Shown in pieces: positions 9,012-17,404 of a stretch of 56,106 nt of DNA. The DNA lies in the NCBI GenBank assembly GCA_036171275.1, contig JAVHQT010000017.1, positions 1 through 56,106 on the forward strand, read 5' to 3'. The notes beneath the pieces are model-generated. The model searched no databases, was not told where the DNA came from, and was given only the letters and a program-made list of their open reading frames with translations. The position numbers and the translations under genes were made by a program. Origin of the DNA: PALSA-1006 sp036171275 (lineage in GTDB: Bacteria > Pseudomonadota > Gammaproteobacteria > Burkholderiales > Gallionellaceae). Each line of letters starts with the position of its first letter. Position 1 is the first letter of the stretch.

Positions 9012-10321
9012 CAGTGCGTTTCCGTGCGGTAGTCAATAAACGCGCGGTCTCGCAATTGCCGCAACCAATCTTGAAACGCATCATCTGATCGAAAAGCGCG
9101 AATCGCCATCCGTGCTTGCTGACGTTTTTGCTCGACGGTGACATCGGTGTTGCGCCGCTCTAACACTTGAATTAAATGCCAGCCAAAACCGGTTTGCACT
9201 AGGTCACTAATTTCATTCACGGCGAGTTTGTTCATTGCTGTTTCAAATTCCGGAACCAGTTCGCCGGGAGACATCCAGCCCAAATCACCGCCCTGCGGCG
9301 CACTGCCATCCTCTGAATAGCGTTTAGCAAGGCTAGCGAAATCTGCGCCCTGATCGAGTTGTTTTTTAAGAATAAGCATTCGGCTTTTTGCATCATTCTC
9401 CGGAACTAACTCACTGATTTTAATCAGAATATGCCTAGCATGAGTTTGCGTAATCAGCACCGGCGCATCTGTGTCGCGCCGCTCAATCAATTGCATAATA
9501 TGAAAACCATTCGGGCTACGTAGAATTTCAGTGAACTGTCCCGCTTGCATTTTTAACAAAGGTTCAGCAAACAAATGAGGTAAGCGATCCGCCGCCTTCC
9601 ACCCAAGCTGCCCCCCTTGCAGCGCGTCTTGTGCATCAGAAAAACCGGCCGCAACTTGCGCAAAAGGCGCACCTCCTCGGAGTTTGCTGAGCGCTTGTTC
9701 AGCGCGTGTTTTTAACGTTTGAATAATTTCGGCACTGGCTTGTTCTGGCACGGTAATCATAATGTGCGCCAATTTGAACGACTCTCCTTTGCCTGGCAAG
9801 GTAGCTTGATTAATTAAATAATGATCAATTTCATTGTCGCTAATCACCAATTTGCTATCGACTTCGCGTTCACGTAGGCGAACGTGCAAAATTTCAGCGC
9901 GAATTTCTTCGCGGAATTTGGCAAAATTGATGCCTTCTCGCTCCACTTTGCTGCGAAATTCAGCCAGTGTGTTGATGTTATTTTGCTGGGCAATCCGTAA
10001 TAAAGCTTTGTCTAATTGAGCGTCATCAATGCGTGTGCCGGTTTCTTTAGCAAATTGCAGTTGCAGTAAATCGCCAATCATTCTTTCCAACACTTGCTTT
10101 TCTAACACCGGCAAATCGGGGAGTGCCGTTCCTTGTTTTTTGAGCTGATTAATCACCACTGCCAGCCGCATATTCAGTTCATAGCGCGTAATGACATCAT
10201 CATTGACCACCACAACAATTTGATCAATCAATTGGGGCGCACTCGGTGGGACACTGGTTTCGGCGTAAGAAAAGGCAATGGTGAACACACAAAAAAGCAA
10301 TGGAATGAGTTTAATTTTCAT
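9011..10321 (-). CDS. surA: Periplasmic chaperone/peptidyl-prolyl isomerase SurA
   Basis: SurA escorts unfolded outer-membrane proteins, LptD included, through the periplasm. The 436-aa precursor has a clear signal peptide (MKIKLIPLLFCVFTIAFSYA). An N-terminal SurA_N chaperone region runs to about residue 170. Two parvulin domains follow, each with the GGQLGWKAADRLP or GGDLGWMSPGELVPEF signature. It lies 25 bp downstream of lptD, its main client, and overlaps pdxA. Confidence 0.96.
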   Translation of the reverse strand: MKIKLIPLLFCVFTIAFSYAETSVPPSAPQLIDQIVVVVNDDVITRYELNMRLAVVINQLKKQGTALPDLPVLEKQVLERMIGDLLQLQFAKETGTRIDDAQLDKALLRIAQQNNINTLAEFRSKVEREGINFAKFREEIRAEILHVRLREREVDSKLVISDNEIDHYLINQATLPGKGESFKLAHIMITVPEQASAEIIQTLKTRAEQALSKLRGGAPFAQVAAGFSDAQDALQGGQLGWKAADRLPHLFAEPLLKMQAGQFTEILRSPNGFHIMQLIERRDTDAPVLITQTHARHILIKISELVPENDAKSRMLILKKQLDQGADFASLAKRYSEDGSAPQGGDLGWMSPGELVPEFETAMNKLAVNEISDLVQTGFGWHLIQVLERRNTDVTVEQKRQQARMAIRAFRSDDAFQDWLRQLRDRAFIDYRTETH

Positions 10322-10346
10322 AGGGTTAGTGGTTTAGTTAAGGGTG

Positions 10347-12542
10347 TTAGTGATGCGGCGTGGGCGTATTTAATTTCTCGTAACCCGGAATACTCATTCT
10401 TAAGGCGCTGAGCGGATCCGAACCGATTGTGACTAAATCATTTAATTCCAGCTGCACAAAGATGCCGGTTGAAACTTGTTGCGTTGCAGTTGGAAAACGT
10501 TGCACCACCAAGCGCAACATCCAACACGACTGATTATACTCAAGCCCAGCCAAAGCCTCTAAAACTCTGTTGTCTTGCAATGAATAACTCATCCGCGAAA
10601 CCGCATACCAATGCCAAAATAATGGCCACTGCGTTGAAAAATCGACTTGTCGCACATCATTGGCGGGAACATCGCCTCGGGTATAGCGATACGCCAGATT
10701 CAGCACTTTCCCTTTTTCTTGTTTATAACGTGTTGAAAGATAAGCAGATTGTGTATGCATGACATTAGGATTGTACTGAATCGCACTGTCCACTGTCAGC
10801 CAATCGGTGACCCGTCCGGCGGCAGCTAGCAGCACATCTGAGCGGCTATTCGCATCGGGGGTAGTTAAATTAACGCGCTGCGGACTAAAGCTAAAACGCT
10901 CGCCCAAGGTCAGGCGTAAACGCTCTGTTCCACCGCTATCGTCAATTAAGCGCGAGGTCAAAACGAAGGTTGCCATGTCAGCATCCCCTACTCGATCGTT
11001 ACCAAAAAAGCGATTCTCAGTAAACATTTGCGAGAAATTAAAGACAGCTTGCGAGGTATCGTAATTGGGTAACGCGTCTTGATTTTGGTAAGGCACGTTC
11101 ACATAGTAAATTCTCGGCTCTAAGGATTGAACATAATTATGTTCGCCAATCTGCAAATCGCGCTCAAAATTCAAACCACTATCGAGACTAAAAATCGGGA
11201 TATTTCTCACCACGGTGGGCATGGCGCTGCTGTTATGCTCGCTCATAACATACTGAGTTGAATGCAAGCCAATCTTCGGTTTTAAATAGTAACCCGTGTC
11301 GTTTAATAAGGCGTAAGTCACCGATGGATAGCTGACAATCCGTTCGCCGTTAACTAAAGTGGGGTGGTAAAAATTCACATATTCACTGACAAAAGTCAGT
11401 TCTGTGCGATTAAAACTTTTACTCGCCGACACATTGAGTTGTGGCAAACGATGATAAGGAATGGCAACGGATGCTAAGGGATCTTGCAACGTTTGAAAGG
11501 TTTGCGCTTTCAGCATCGCAGACCACCAACCGCCACCATAAGAAAGTGTCCCTTCATTGAGCAATTGCGTTTGCGTGCCGTTAATGACGGTGGTGGCTAA
11601 GTCTCGAAAATAGCTATCATCCGATACCCGATGCAACTGCAAGGTCGCTCCAAAACCAGCGCCTAAATTCTGACTGTGCTTTAAGGCAAAACGATGGCGA
11701 TTTAATTGACTAATGCGATCGCTGTCTAAAAAATCGTAATTAATTTCACCCATAAAACTTGCGCCTAAATAACGAAACTCATTATTCACAAGCACGCCCC
11801 GCTTGCTAATCACCCGAGGTGCAACAGTTGCATCGTAGTTAGGAGCCAAATTTAGATAAATCGGCAGGGTAATTTCAGAGCCGCCTGAGGCGGTCACGCC
11901 AAAAACAGGGCCAAGTACACCCGATCGCCGCCGTCCATCCAGCGGAAAGTTCATCCATGGCGTGTACAACAAAGGAACGCCTTTAAATTCTACCCAAGCG
12001 TTGTAACCAGTCCCGGTTTGGCTTTGCCGATCAATTTTTAAGGTCGATAAATTCAATAACCAATCATCGTTTCCCGCCGGACAGGTTGTGTAAAAAGCAC
12101 GATTAAATTCATAATTTAATGGACCAGAGCGGGTCACTTTTTGCGCCGCACCACGTGCATTGTTATCGTGAAATTCAAATATTGGCGCATTCATTTCACC
12201 CACGCTGTTATCTAAATTCATGTTTAAATCAGGTCCCGCAACCACCCCAGAAGGCTGCTCCAAGCGCACCATGCCACGCGCAGAGACTTCGCCAGTCTGT
12301 TGATTATAAATAATATGTTCGGCTGAAATTCTTTGGCCACCCTGCTCTAACTGCACTTGCCCATCGGCAGTGATCTGTTCACTTTTACTCGCCTCAATTT
12401 GTTCCGCATCGATCAAAATAACTTGGCTAGGGGCAGAGCTGGACACACTGACGGAACTGACGGGCAATTGCAAATCTGCAGCATAAGTCTGTGCCCAAAA
12501 AAGACTACTCAGCAATAAAAAGGAAGGAAAACGAGAACGCAT
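10347..12542 (-). CDS. lptD: LPS-assembly outer-membrane protein LptD
   Basis: LptD with LptE forms the outer-membrane translocon for LPS. ATG 12542 gives a signal peptide (MRSRFPSFLLLSSLFWAQTYA). An in-frame TTG four codons earlier is the only alternative. The periplasmic OstA-type domain (ADGQVQLEQGGQRISAEHI onward) precedes a long beta-barrel rich in alternating aromatic strands. Excluding the TTG-extension Cys, only two cysteines remain: TTCPAGND near 154 and NQSCWML near 673 of the 731 aa. One interdomain disulphide is therefore possible, not the two of E. coli LptD. Confidence 0.95.
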   Translation of the reverse strand: MRSRFPSFLLLSSLFWAQTYAADLQLPVSSVSVSSSAPSQVILIDAEQIEASKSEQITADGQVQLEQGGQRISAEHIIYNQQTGEVSARGMVRLEQPSGVVAGPDLNMNLDNSVGEMNAPIFEFHDNNARGAAQKVTRSGPLNYEFNRAFYTTCPAGNDDWLLNLSTLKIDRQSQTGTGYNAWVEFKGVPLLYTPWMNFPLDGRRRSGVLGPVFGVTASGGSEITLPIYLNLAPNYDATVAPRVISKRGVLVNNEFRYLGASFMGEINYDFLDSDRISQLNRHRFALKHSQNLGAGFGATLQLHRVSDDSYFRDLATTVINGTQTQLLNEGTLSYGGGWWSAMLKAQTFQTLQDPLASVAIPYHRLPQLNVSASKSFNRTELTFVSEYVNFYHPTLVNGERIVSYPSVTYALLNDTGYYLKPKIGLHSTQYVMSEHNSSAMPTVVRNIPIFSLDSGLNFERDLQIGEHNYVQSLEPRIYYVNVPYQNQDALPNYDTSQAVFNFSQMFTENRFFGNDRVGDADMATFVLTSRLIDDSGGTERLRLTLGERFSFSPQRVNLTTPDANSRSDVLLAAAGRVTDWLTVDSAIQYNPNVMHTQSAYLSTRYKQEKGKVLNLAYRYTRGDVPANDVRQVDFSTQWPLFWHWYAVSRMSYSLQDNRVLEALAGLEYNQSCWMLRLVVQRFPTATQQVSTGIFVQLELNDLVTIGSDPLSALRMSIPGYEKLNTPTPHH

Positions 12543-12603
12543 GATGCAGAGCAAATAAATTTAAGGTGCTAAAATCGCACAAAATCACAATTAAGGCAAA
12601 CCG

Positions 12604-13599
12604 ATGCAACGTCAACAACACATAATTCAGTGGCTAAAAGGTCTATATCCAACCGAAATCTTCACCCTTGCGCCCGCCTCTGCCGATGCCAGCTTCCGGC
12701 GCTACTTCCGCGCTAGCTTTAGCAATCGCAGTTTAATTGTAATGGATGCGCCACCACAACAAGAAAACTGCCAACTTTTTTTACAAATTGGACGCATGTT
12801 TTCCGCAACTGGCGTCTCGGTACCGCAGGTCATCGCGCAGGATTTAGCGCAAGGTTTTTTACTCCTATCGGACTTCGGCAGCACCACGTATTTGCAGGCA
12901 CTCACCCCCGCCAATGCCCAACAACTGTATGGTGATGCCACTGATGCACTGCTGCAACTGCAACGTGCCCCACAATCTGAGGAATTGCCGCCCTACGACG
13001 ACGCGCTATTGCGTCGCGAAATGGCGCTTTTCCCTGAATGGTACATTAACAAACATTTGGGCGTCACCTTAACAGATAAGCAAAATAGCAAGTTAAATCA
13101 AGTTGTTAACTTCGTTGTCGCGAATAATCTTGCTCAACCCTCGGTAACGGTGCACCGCGATTATCACGCACGTAATTTAATGCTGCTAGAAACCGGCAAC
13201 CCTGGCATTTTAGATTTTCAAGACGCAGTTTTCGGTCCGATTACCTACGACCTCGTTTCACTATTTAAAGACGCTTACATTCATTGGGAAGAAGCACAAA
13301 TCATAGATTGGCTGATTCGTTATTGGGAAAAAGCGCGTAAAGCAGGTTTGCCTGTGTGTGCCGATTTCGGCGAGTTTTATCGTGATTTTGAATTGATGGG
13401 CGTGCAGCGCCACCTAAAAATACTAGGAATTTTTGCGCGACTGTATCATCGCGATGGTAAAGAAAACTATTTAAAAGATATGCCTCTGGTGCTGAGTTAC
13501 CTGCGCCGCGCTTGCGCGCGTTATCTCGACCTAAAGCCTCTGCACGTTATTTTGCTGGAAATAGCACCAGAAGATGTCAGTGTCGGTTATACGTTTTAA
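12604..13599 (+). CDS. amgK: Aminoglycoside-phosphotransferase-fold sugar kinase (AmgK-like)
   Basis: The 331-aa protein has the APH kinase fold. Its visible motifs are ASFRRYFRA, the lid LLLSDFGS, the catalytic loop VTVHRDYHARNLML and the metal loop GILDFQDAVFGP. The closest known family is AmgK, the N-acetylmuramate/N-acetylglucosamine anomeric kinase of cell-wall recycling, which is typically encoded beside lptD as here. The usual partner murU (uridylyltransferase) is not adjacent, so the pathway is incomplete in this window. It is divergent from lptD across about 60 bp. Confidence 0.85.
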   Translation: MQRQQHIIQWLKGLYPTEIFTLAPASADASFRRYFRASFSNRSLIVMDAPPQQENCQLFLQIGRMFSATGVSVPQVIAQDLAQGFLLLSDFGSTTYLQALTPANAQQLYGDATDALLQLQRAPQSEELPPYDDALLRREMALFPEWYINKHLGVTLTDKQNSKLNQVVNFVVANNLAQPSVTVHRDYHARNLMLLETGNPGILDFQDAVFGPITYDLVSLFKDAYIHWEEAQIIDWLIRYWEKARKAGLPVCADFGEFYRDFELMGVQRHLKILGIFARLYHRDGKENYLKDMPLVLSYLRRACARYLDLKPLHVILLEIAPEDVSVGYTF

Positions 13600-13776
13600 G
13601 AAATAGCCCCGAATTTTCAGTCAGAATAATCATTGCAAGATCATGATTTTAAAGTACTTTTTTGGTTATAATGCCTAGCTAGCTATCTGAGCTTGAATCT
13701 AATCTCCCTTGCTTAAAATGGCTAAAATTTTCTCGAGCGTTGACGACGCATGAATTTATAAACTAAAGTACACACC

Positions 13777-13977
13777 ATGCAAAACGAACTTAAAAATCTA
13801 GAAGAAAAACTGGCAAAATTGATTGAATTCAATGCGACCACTTGTGCCGAAAATGTGCGTTTACAGCTCGATCTGGCTGCGCTGCAAACGCAATTAAAAA
13901 CAAGCGAAGACAAAGTCGCTGCCGCTTCACAACGCTTAGAAACGATTTTAGCCACGCTTCCAGGAGAGCCAACATGA
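13777..13977 (+). CDS. Small coiled-coil protein upstream of zapA (TIGR02449-like)
   Basis: The 66-residue protein is almost entirely predicted coiled coil, with heptads of Leu and Ala throughout (LEEKLAKLIEF, LQLDLAALQTQLKT). This type of short ORF is found just before zapA in many proteobacteria and is often described as ZapB-like. A role in the division ring is inferred only from that pairing. Its stop overlaps the zapA start (ATGA). A TATAAT hexamer stands at 13667-13672, but no well-spaced -35 box is evident. Confidence 0.8.
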   Translation: MQNELKNLEEKLAKLIEFNATTCAENVRLQLDLAALQTQLKTSEDKVAAASQRLETILATLPGEPT

Positions 13978-14288
13978 ACAAATCAGCGCTGCACATGCTG
14001 GATGTGCAAATTTTAGATCGCGACTTTCGCGTCAATTGTACCGAAGCCGAAAAAAAATCCCTGCTTGAAGCGGTTGCTTATATTGACGCTAAGATGCACG
14101 GCATTCGCAACGACGCTAAAATTGTCTCAGTCGAGCGGATTGCGATTATGGCGGCGCTCAATATCGCCCATGAATTACTGGCGACAAGTGCAGGCGAAGG
14201 GCTAGCTTTGGGCGATTGCAAACAACGGCTTCAGGCGATGCAACACGCAATCGATGACGCGTTAACGCACCAAGCGCAATTGAGTTAA
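13974..14288 (+). CDS. zapA: Cell division protein ZapA
   Basis: ZapA bundles FtsZ filaments at the division site. The 104-aa protein has the family start VQILDRDFRVNCTEAEKKSL, then AYIDAKMHGIRNDAKIVSVE and the helical VERIAIMAALNIAHELL. ATG 13974 has AGGAG eight bases upstream and overlaps the previous stop. A longer frame from 13842 would run through the coiled-coil gene and is rejected. 6S RNA follows it, as in many beta- and gammaproteobacteria. Confidence 0.93.
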   Translation: MNKSALHMLDVQILDRDFRVNCTEAEKKSLLEAVAYIDAKMHGIRNDAKIVSVERIAIMAALNIAHELLATSAGEGLALGDCKQRLQAMQHAIDDALTHQAQLS

Positions 14289-14362
14289 TATGCACCTGTA
14301 AAGTTCGCAGACCTCAAAAAAATCGCGTCAACGCTTGTCATAATAAATTTATGTACTAGACG

Positions 14363-14378
14363 TAAGTGCTTGATTATA
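14363..14378 (+). repeat. Dispersed AT-rich element copy (TAAGTGCTTGATTATA)
   Basis: This intergenic copy lies between zapA and 6S RNA and continues as AACAGTTTTTTAAT. The 16-mer is identical to the copy at 32449. Confidence 0.75.
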
Positions 14379-14470
14379 AACAGTTTTTTAATTTACCTTA
14401 GCATGCATGCAAATTAATTTCGCGCATCCGTCTTGCCGTTTAAAGTTCAATTTTGACGCTTGCGCATTCG

Positions 14471-14650
14471 TTATCCCCTGCGGTGTTTGTCAGATTCAAC
14501 ATTCTTTGAACCAATAAGCGATTGCTTAGGTTGCGCCCCAAATTGTTACTGTTGTGAGCTTCCCGCGCGGAAGCACCTGAGGTAACCGGGAAACGACCCT
14601 CTTGAACTCAGGTTCAAGATATTGAGTCAACGGCACAGGCGGGGGACTTT
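14471..14650 (+). ncRNA. ssrS: 6S RNA
   Basis: 6S RNA binds the sigma-70 RNA polymerase holoenzyme and mimics an open promoter. The closing stem is visible as ATCCCCTGCGG near the 5' end against CAGGCGGGGGAC at the 3' end. The 3' half contains CTTGAACTCAGGTTCAAG and GGCACAGGCGGGGGACT, both characteristic of proteobacterial 6S RNA. Position downstream of zapA and the length of about 180 nt fit. Ends are estimated to within a few bases. A perfect terminator follows directly. Confidence 0.85.
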
Positions 14651-14653
14651 ATT

Positions 14654-14680
14654 AAAAATGCGGCACTCGCCGCATTTTTA
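14654..14680 (+). terminator. Rho-independent terminator after 6S RNA
   Basis: A perfect 11-bp inverted repeat (AAAAATGCGGC / GCCGCATTTTT) with a 4-nt loop ends in a T run. It lies 3 bp downstream of the 6S RNA and would end that transcript, separating it from the DUF58 gene. Confidence 0.85.
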
Positions 14681-14711
14681 CTGTTAGGGCATTTTTTGGG
14701 ATAGTGCGTTT

Positions 14712-15686
14712 ATGCCCTTATTTTCGCCGTTAAATTGGTTTAAGCAACGCTTTGCGCAGTGGACTTTGCAACGTTCAGTGACGCACGGCGTTTTACATCT
14801 TAATTTACGAACCATTTATATTATCCCATCAAAACAAGGGCTTGCGTTCTGCCTGTTGCTGTTACTAATGTTGCTGAGTGACATCAATTACACCTTGAGT
14901 TTAGGCTATGCACTGACTTTTTTACTGATCAGCGTTGGTGCTTTAAGTATGCTGCTCGCCTTCCGAAATTTATCTTCTTTGTCGATTCGTGCCGGGGCGC
15001 TTAGCCCTGTTTTTTGCGGAGATGATGCGCAATTTACATTTCATTTTGAGAACCCGCACGCCCTCACACGCTATCAACTACACTTACAAGACCCAACCCA
15101 TCATCAGCAAAATTTTGACCTTGCCGCCCAGCAAAGCAGCGTCATTTCTTTAGCTATTTTGGCCAAGCAGCGTGGCTGGTTAAAATGTGAGCGACTTACA
15201 CTGTTTAGTCATTTTCCGTTTGGTCTGTTTTATACCTGGACTTATTTGCACTTTGATTCGCAAGTCTTGGTCTATCCAAAACCAGCCCTTGCCACGCCGT
15301 TGCCTTGGCAGAACTTCAATGAAACAGGGGGGAAAATGCAGTGTGTACCAGGGCAAGATGATTTTGCCGGATTCCGCAATTATAACGCGGGCGATGCCCT
15401 GACCCATGTCGCTTGGAAAACCTTGGCGCGTGGACAATCCTTACAGATTAAACAGTTTTCTGGCTTTCAAACTGACACACTTTGGCTAGATTGGGCGCAG
15501 CTCGCCCCGAGTCACACTGAAGAAAATTTATCAATTTTAACGCGCTGGGTCATTGACGCTCATGCCGCGAATATCCCATTTGGATTGCGTTTGCCGCAAC
15601 TTGAAATTTCACCCGCCCACGGGCTTACCCATCAAGCGAACTGCTTGCGCGCTTTAGCGTTGTTTGAGCTAACATCATCAGCTTGA
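14712..15686 (+). CDS. DUF58 domain-containing membrane protein
   Basis: The 324-aa protein has two close membrane helices (about residues 42-90), then a beta-rich region and the DUF58 signature FRNYNAGDALTHVAWKTLARG followed by LQIKQFSG. DUF58 proteins are normally encoded with a MoxR AAA+ ATPase and a transglutaminase-like membrane protein (TgpA), and neither is present here. The function is not established. It sits between a 6S terminator and convergent argA, so it probably has its own promoter near 14690. Confidence 0.85.
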   Translation: MPLFSPLNWFKQRFAQWTLQRSVTHGVLHLNLRTIYIIPSKQGLAFCLLLLLMLLSDINYTLSLGYALTFLLISVGALSMLLAFRNLSSLSIRAGALSPVFCGDDAQFTFHFENPHALTRYQLHLQDPTHHQQNFDLAAQQSSVISLAILAKQRGWLKCERLTLFSHFPFGLFYTWTYLHFDSQVLVYPKPALATPLPWQNFNETGGKMQCVPGQDDFAGFRNYNAGDALTHVAWKTLARGQSLQIKQFSGFQTDTLWLDWAQLAPSHTEENLSILTRWVIDAHAANIPFGLRLPQLEISPAHGLTHQANCLRALALFELTSSA

Positions 15687-15758
15687 ACTGCGTGAATCAA
15701 CACACGCACTTCGATGAACACAGAAAGCACTTATTAAAGCTTAACGGAATAAATACTA

Positions 15759-15775
15759 TATAAATCAATTATTTA
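15759..15775 (-). repeat. Variant dispersed element copy (TAAATAATTGATTTATA)
   Basis: A minus-strand variant with one extra T lies between convergent genes. It is preceded on the plus strand by ACGGAATAAAT, also seen near the copy at 43539. Confidence 0.5.
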
Positions 15776-15868
15776 AGATCAATCTTTGACAATCACAGGG
15801 CAAATAGTCGATTTAATCAACACTTTCTTAATCAGCGCTGCTTTTATTTCAATAACTGAGCGATTAGC

Positions 15869-17200
15869 TTATTGGATGGTTTTCATGAACGGTTTTGAGT
15901 TGCGTTCATAGTTGTACAATGCTTTTTTTTCAGCGGGGAGTTGGTTTGGTTCGACCTGATTAAAACCGCGTTCAACAAACCAATGCGCGGTGCGCGTGGT
16001 CAGCACAAACAGCTTATTAAATCCTTGCGCCAAGGCTTTTGCCGTTATGTATTTTAACAGCGCGTCACCATAACCATGCCGTCGATGCTGCGCGTGCACC
16101 GCCATGCAAGCCAATTCTGCCGCCTGTTCATCAGGAAAAGGGTACAGCGCAGCGCAAGCCAAAATGCGGTGATCATGTTCCATCACCACAAAGCGCTCGA
16201 TTTCACGCTCTAATAATTCACGCGAACGCCGCACTAAAATCCCCTCTTTTTCAAGAGGTTGCAGCAATTTTAAAATTCCACCTACATCATCGATGCTGGC
16301 ATCTCGCAGTGTATTTAAGCTGCTTTCCACCACCATACTGCCAATACCGCTATCGGAAAACAATTCTTGCAACAAAGCGCCGTCTTGATGCCGGCTAATT
16401 AAATGCGAACGCGCGACACCCGCTTCGCAGGCGCGTAAGGCGCAGGGCAAAAACAGCGCGACATCGTCCGGCAACGCTTGCGCACTGGCCAATACCGACC
16501 GCGCAATCTGTACCGTCAACTCGCGCAATAAACTGCCGTGCGCATCCATCACCCCATCAGTATCCATCATGAAAATTAACTTATCGGCATCCAACGCAAT
16601 GGCAGTGGTCGTGGCGACATCTTCTAACGTCAAGTTAAATACCTCGCCGGTCGGGGAATAACCCAGCGGCGACAGCAGCACCACCTCGCTAAAATCTAGC
16701 CGATTTTGGATGGCGCACACATCCACTTTGCGCACGCAACCGGTGTGTTGCAAGTCCACGCCGTTAATCACACCCATCGGTTGCGCGGTAATAAAATTGC
16801 CACCCGCCACGCGAATATCCGCGTTCGCCATCGGTGAGTTCGCCAGCCCCATAGAAAGCAGCGCTTCCACTTCCAAGCGCGTGTGACCAACCGCCTCTTT
16901 AACGCAGCGCAAGGTGCCGGCATCCGTAAGCCGAATGCCTTGATGATAGTGATCAACAATGTGATTGCGCGATAAATGCTGTTCAATTTGCGGACGCGCA
17001 CCGTGCACCAGCACCAGTCGTACGCCCAAACTCGCCAGCAAATTAAAGTCATGCGTCAGCTCAACAAACTTGCCATCCGCCACCACTTCGCCGCCAAACG
17101 CAACCACAAAAGTTTGGCCGCGAAAGGCGTTGATATACGGCGCGACGGAGCGAAACCAAGCAACAAATTCAGCAGAAGGACGGGTAACTAAAGGCGGCAT
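15869..17200 (-). CDS. argA: Amino-acid N-acetyltransferase (N-acetylglutamate synthase)
   Basis: ArgA acetylates glutamate, the first step of arginine synthesis. The N-terminal half is an amino-acid-kinase-like domain (FVVAFGGEVV, LVLVHGARPQIE) that usually binds arginine. The C-terminal third is a GNAT domain with the acetyl-CoA loop AQHRRHGYGDALLKY. ATG 17200 is preferred over the in-frame TTG at 17209, giving 443 aa, a normal length. It is a single-gene unit with no other arg gene nearby. Confidence 0.94.
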   Translation of the reverse strand: MPPLVTRPSAEFVAWFRSVAPYINAFRGQTFVVAFGGEVVADGKFVELTHDFNLLASLGVRLVLVHGARPQIEQHLSRNHIVDHYHQGIRLTDAGTLRCVKEAVGHTRLEVEALLSMGLANSPMANADIRVAGGNFITAQPMGVINGVDLQHTGCVRKVDVCAIQNRLDFSEVVLLSPLGYSPTGEVFNLTLEDVATTTAIALDADKLIFMMDTDGVMDAHGSLLRELTVQIARSVLASAQALPDDVALFLPCALRACEAGVARSHLISRHQDGALLQELFSDSGIGSMVVESSLNTLRDASIDDVGGILKLLQPLEKEGILVRRSRELLEREIERFVVMEHDHRILACAALYPFPDEQAAELACMAVHAQHRRHGYGDALLKYITAKALAQGFNKLFVLTTRTAHWFVERGFNQVEPNQLPAEKKALYNYERNSKPFMKTIQ

Positions 17201-17256
17201 AATGGGCAAAATTGTAGTATTAACGGGGGCGTGTCAGCGGCGGAAATGAATTTAAG

Positions 17257-17300
17257 CAAGCACTGATTAAATCAACCGTTTACCCTGAGCTTGCCGAATG
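17257..17300 (+). repeat. Remnant of a dispersed palindromic repeat (left half)
   Basis: The stretch reads AAGCACTGATTAAATCAACC, then GTTTACCCTGAGCTTGCCGAA. Related halves occur near 40969, 41028, 43481, 53050 and 53251, usually starting with GCACTGATTTA or containing CAACCGTT. The complementary arm is missing here, so this is a decayed copy in the argA-lysA gap. Confidence 0.6.
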
Positions 17301-17404
17301 GCTTTCTACCAACGAAAAACCACTTTCCGATGTGAATTTCATAACTACCTGATTAAATTAAGATATTTTTATTATTTAAATGTTGCTTTGCATGCTCACA
17401 AAAC

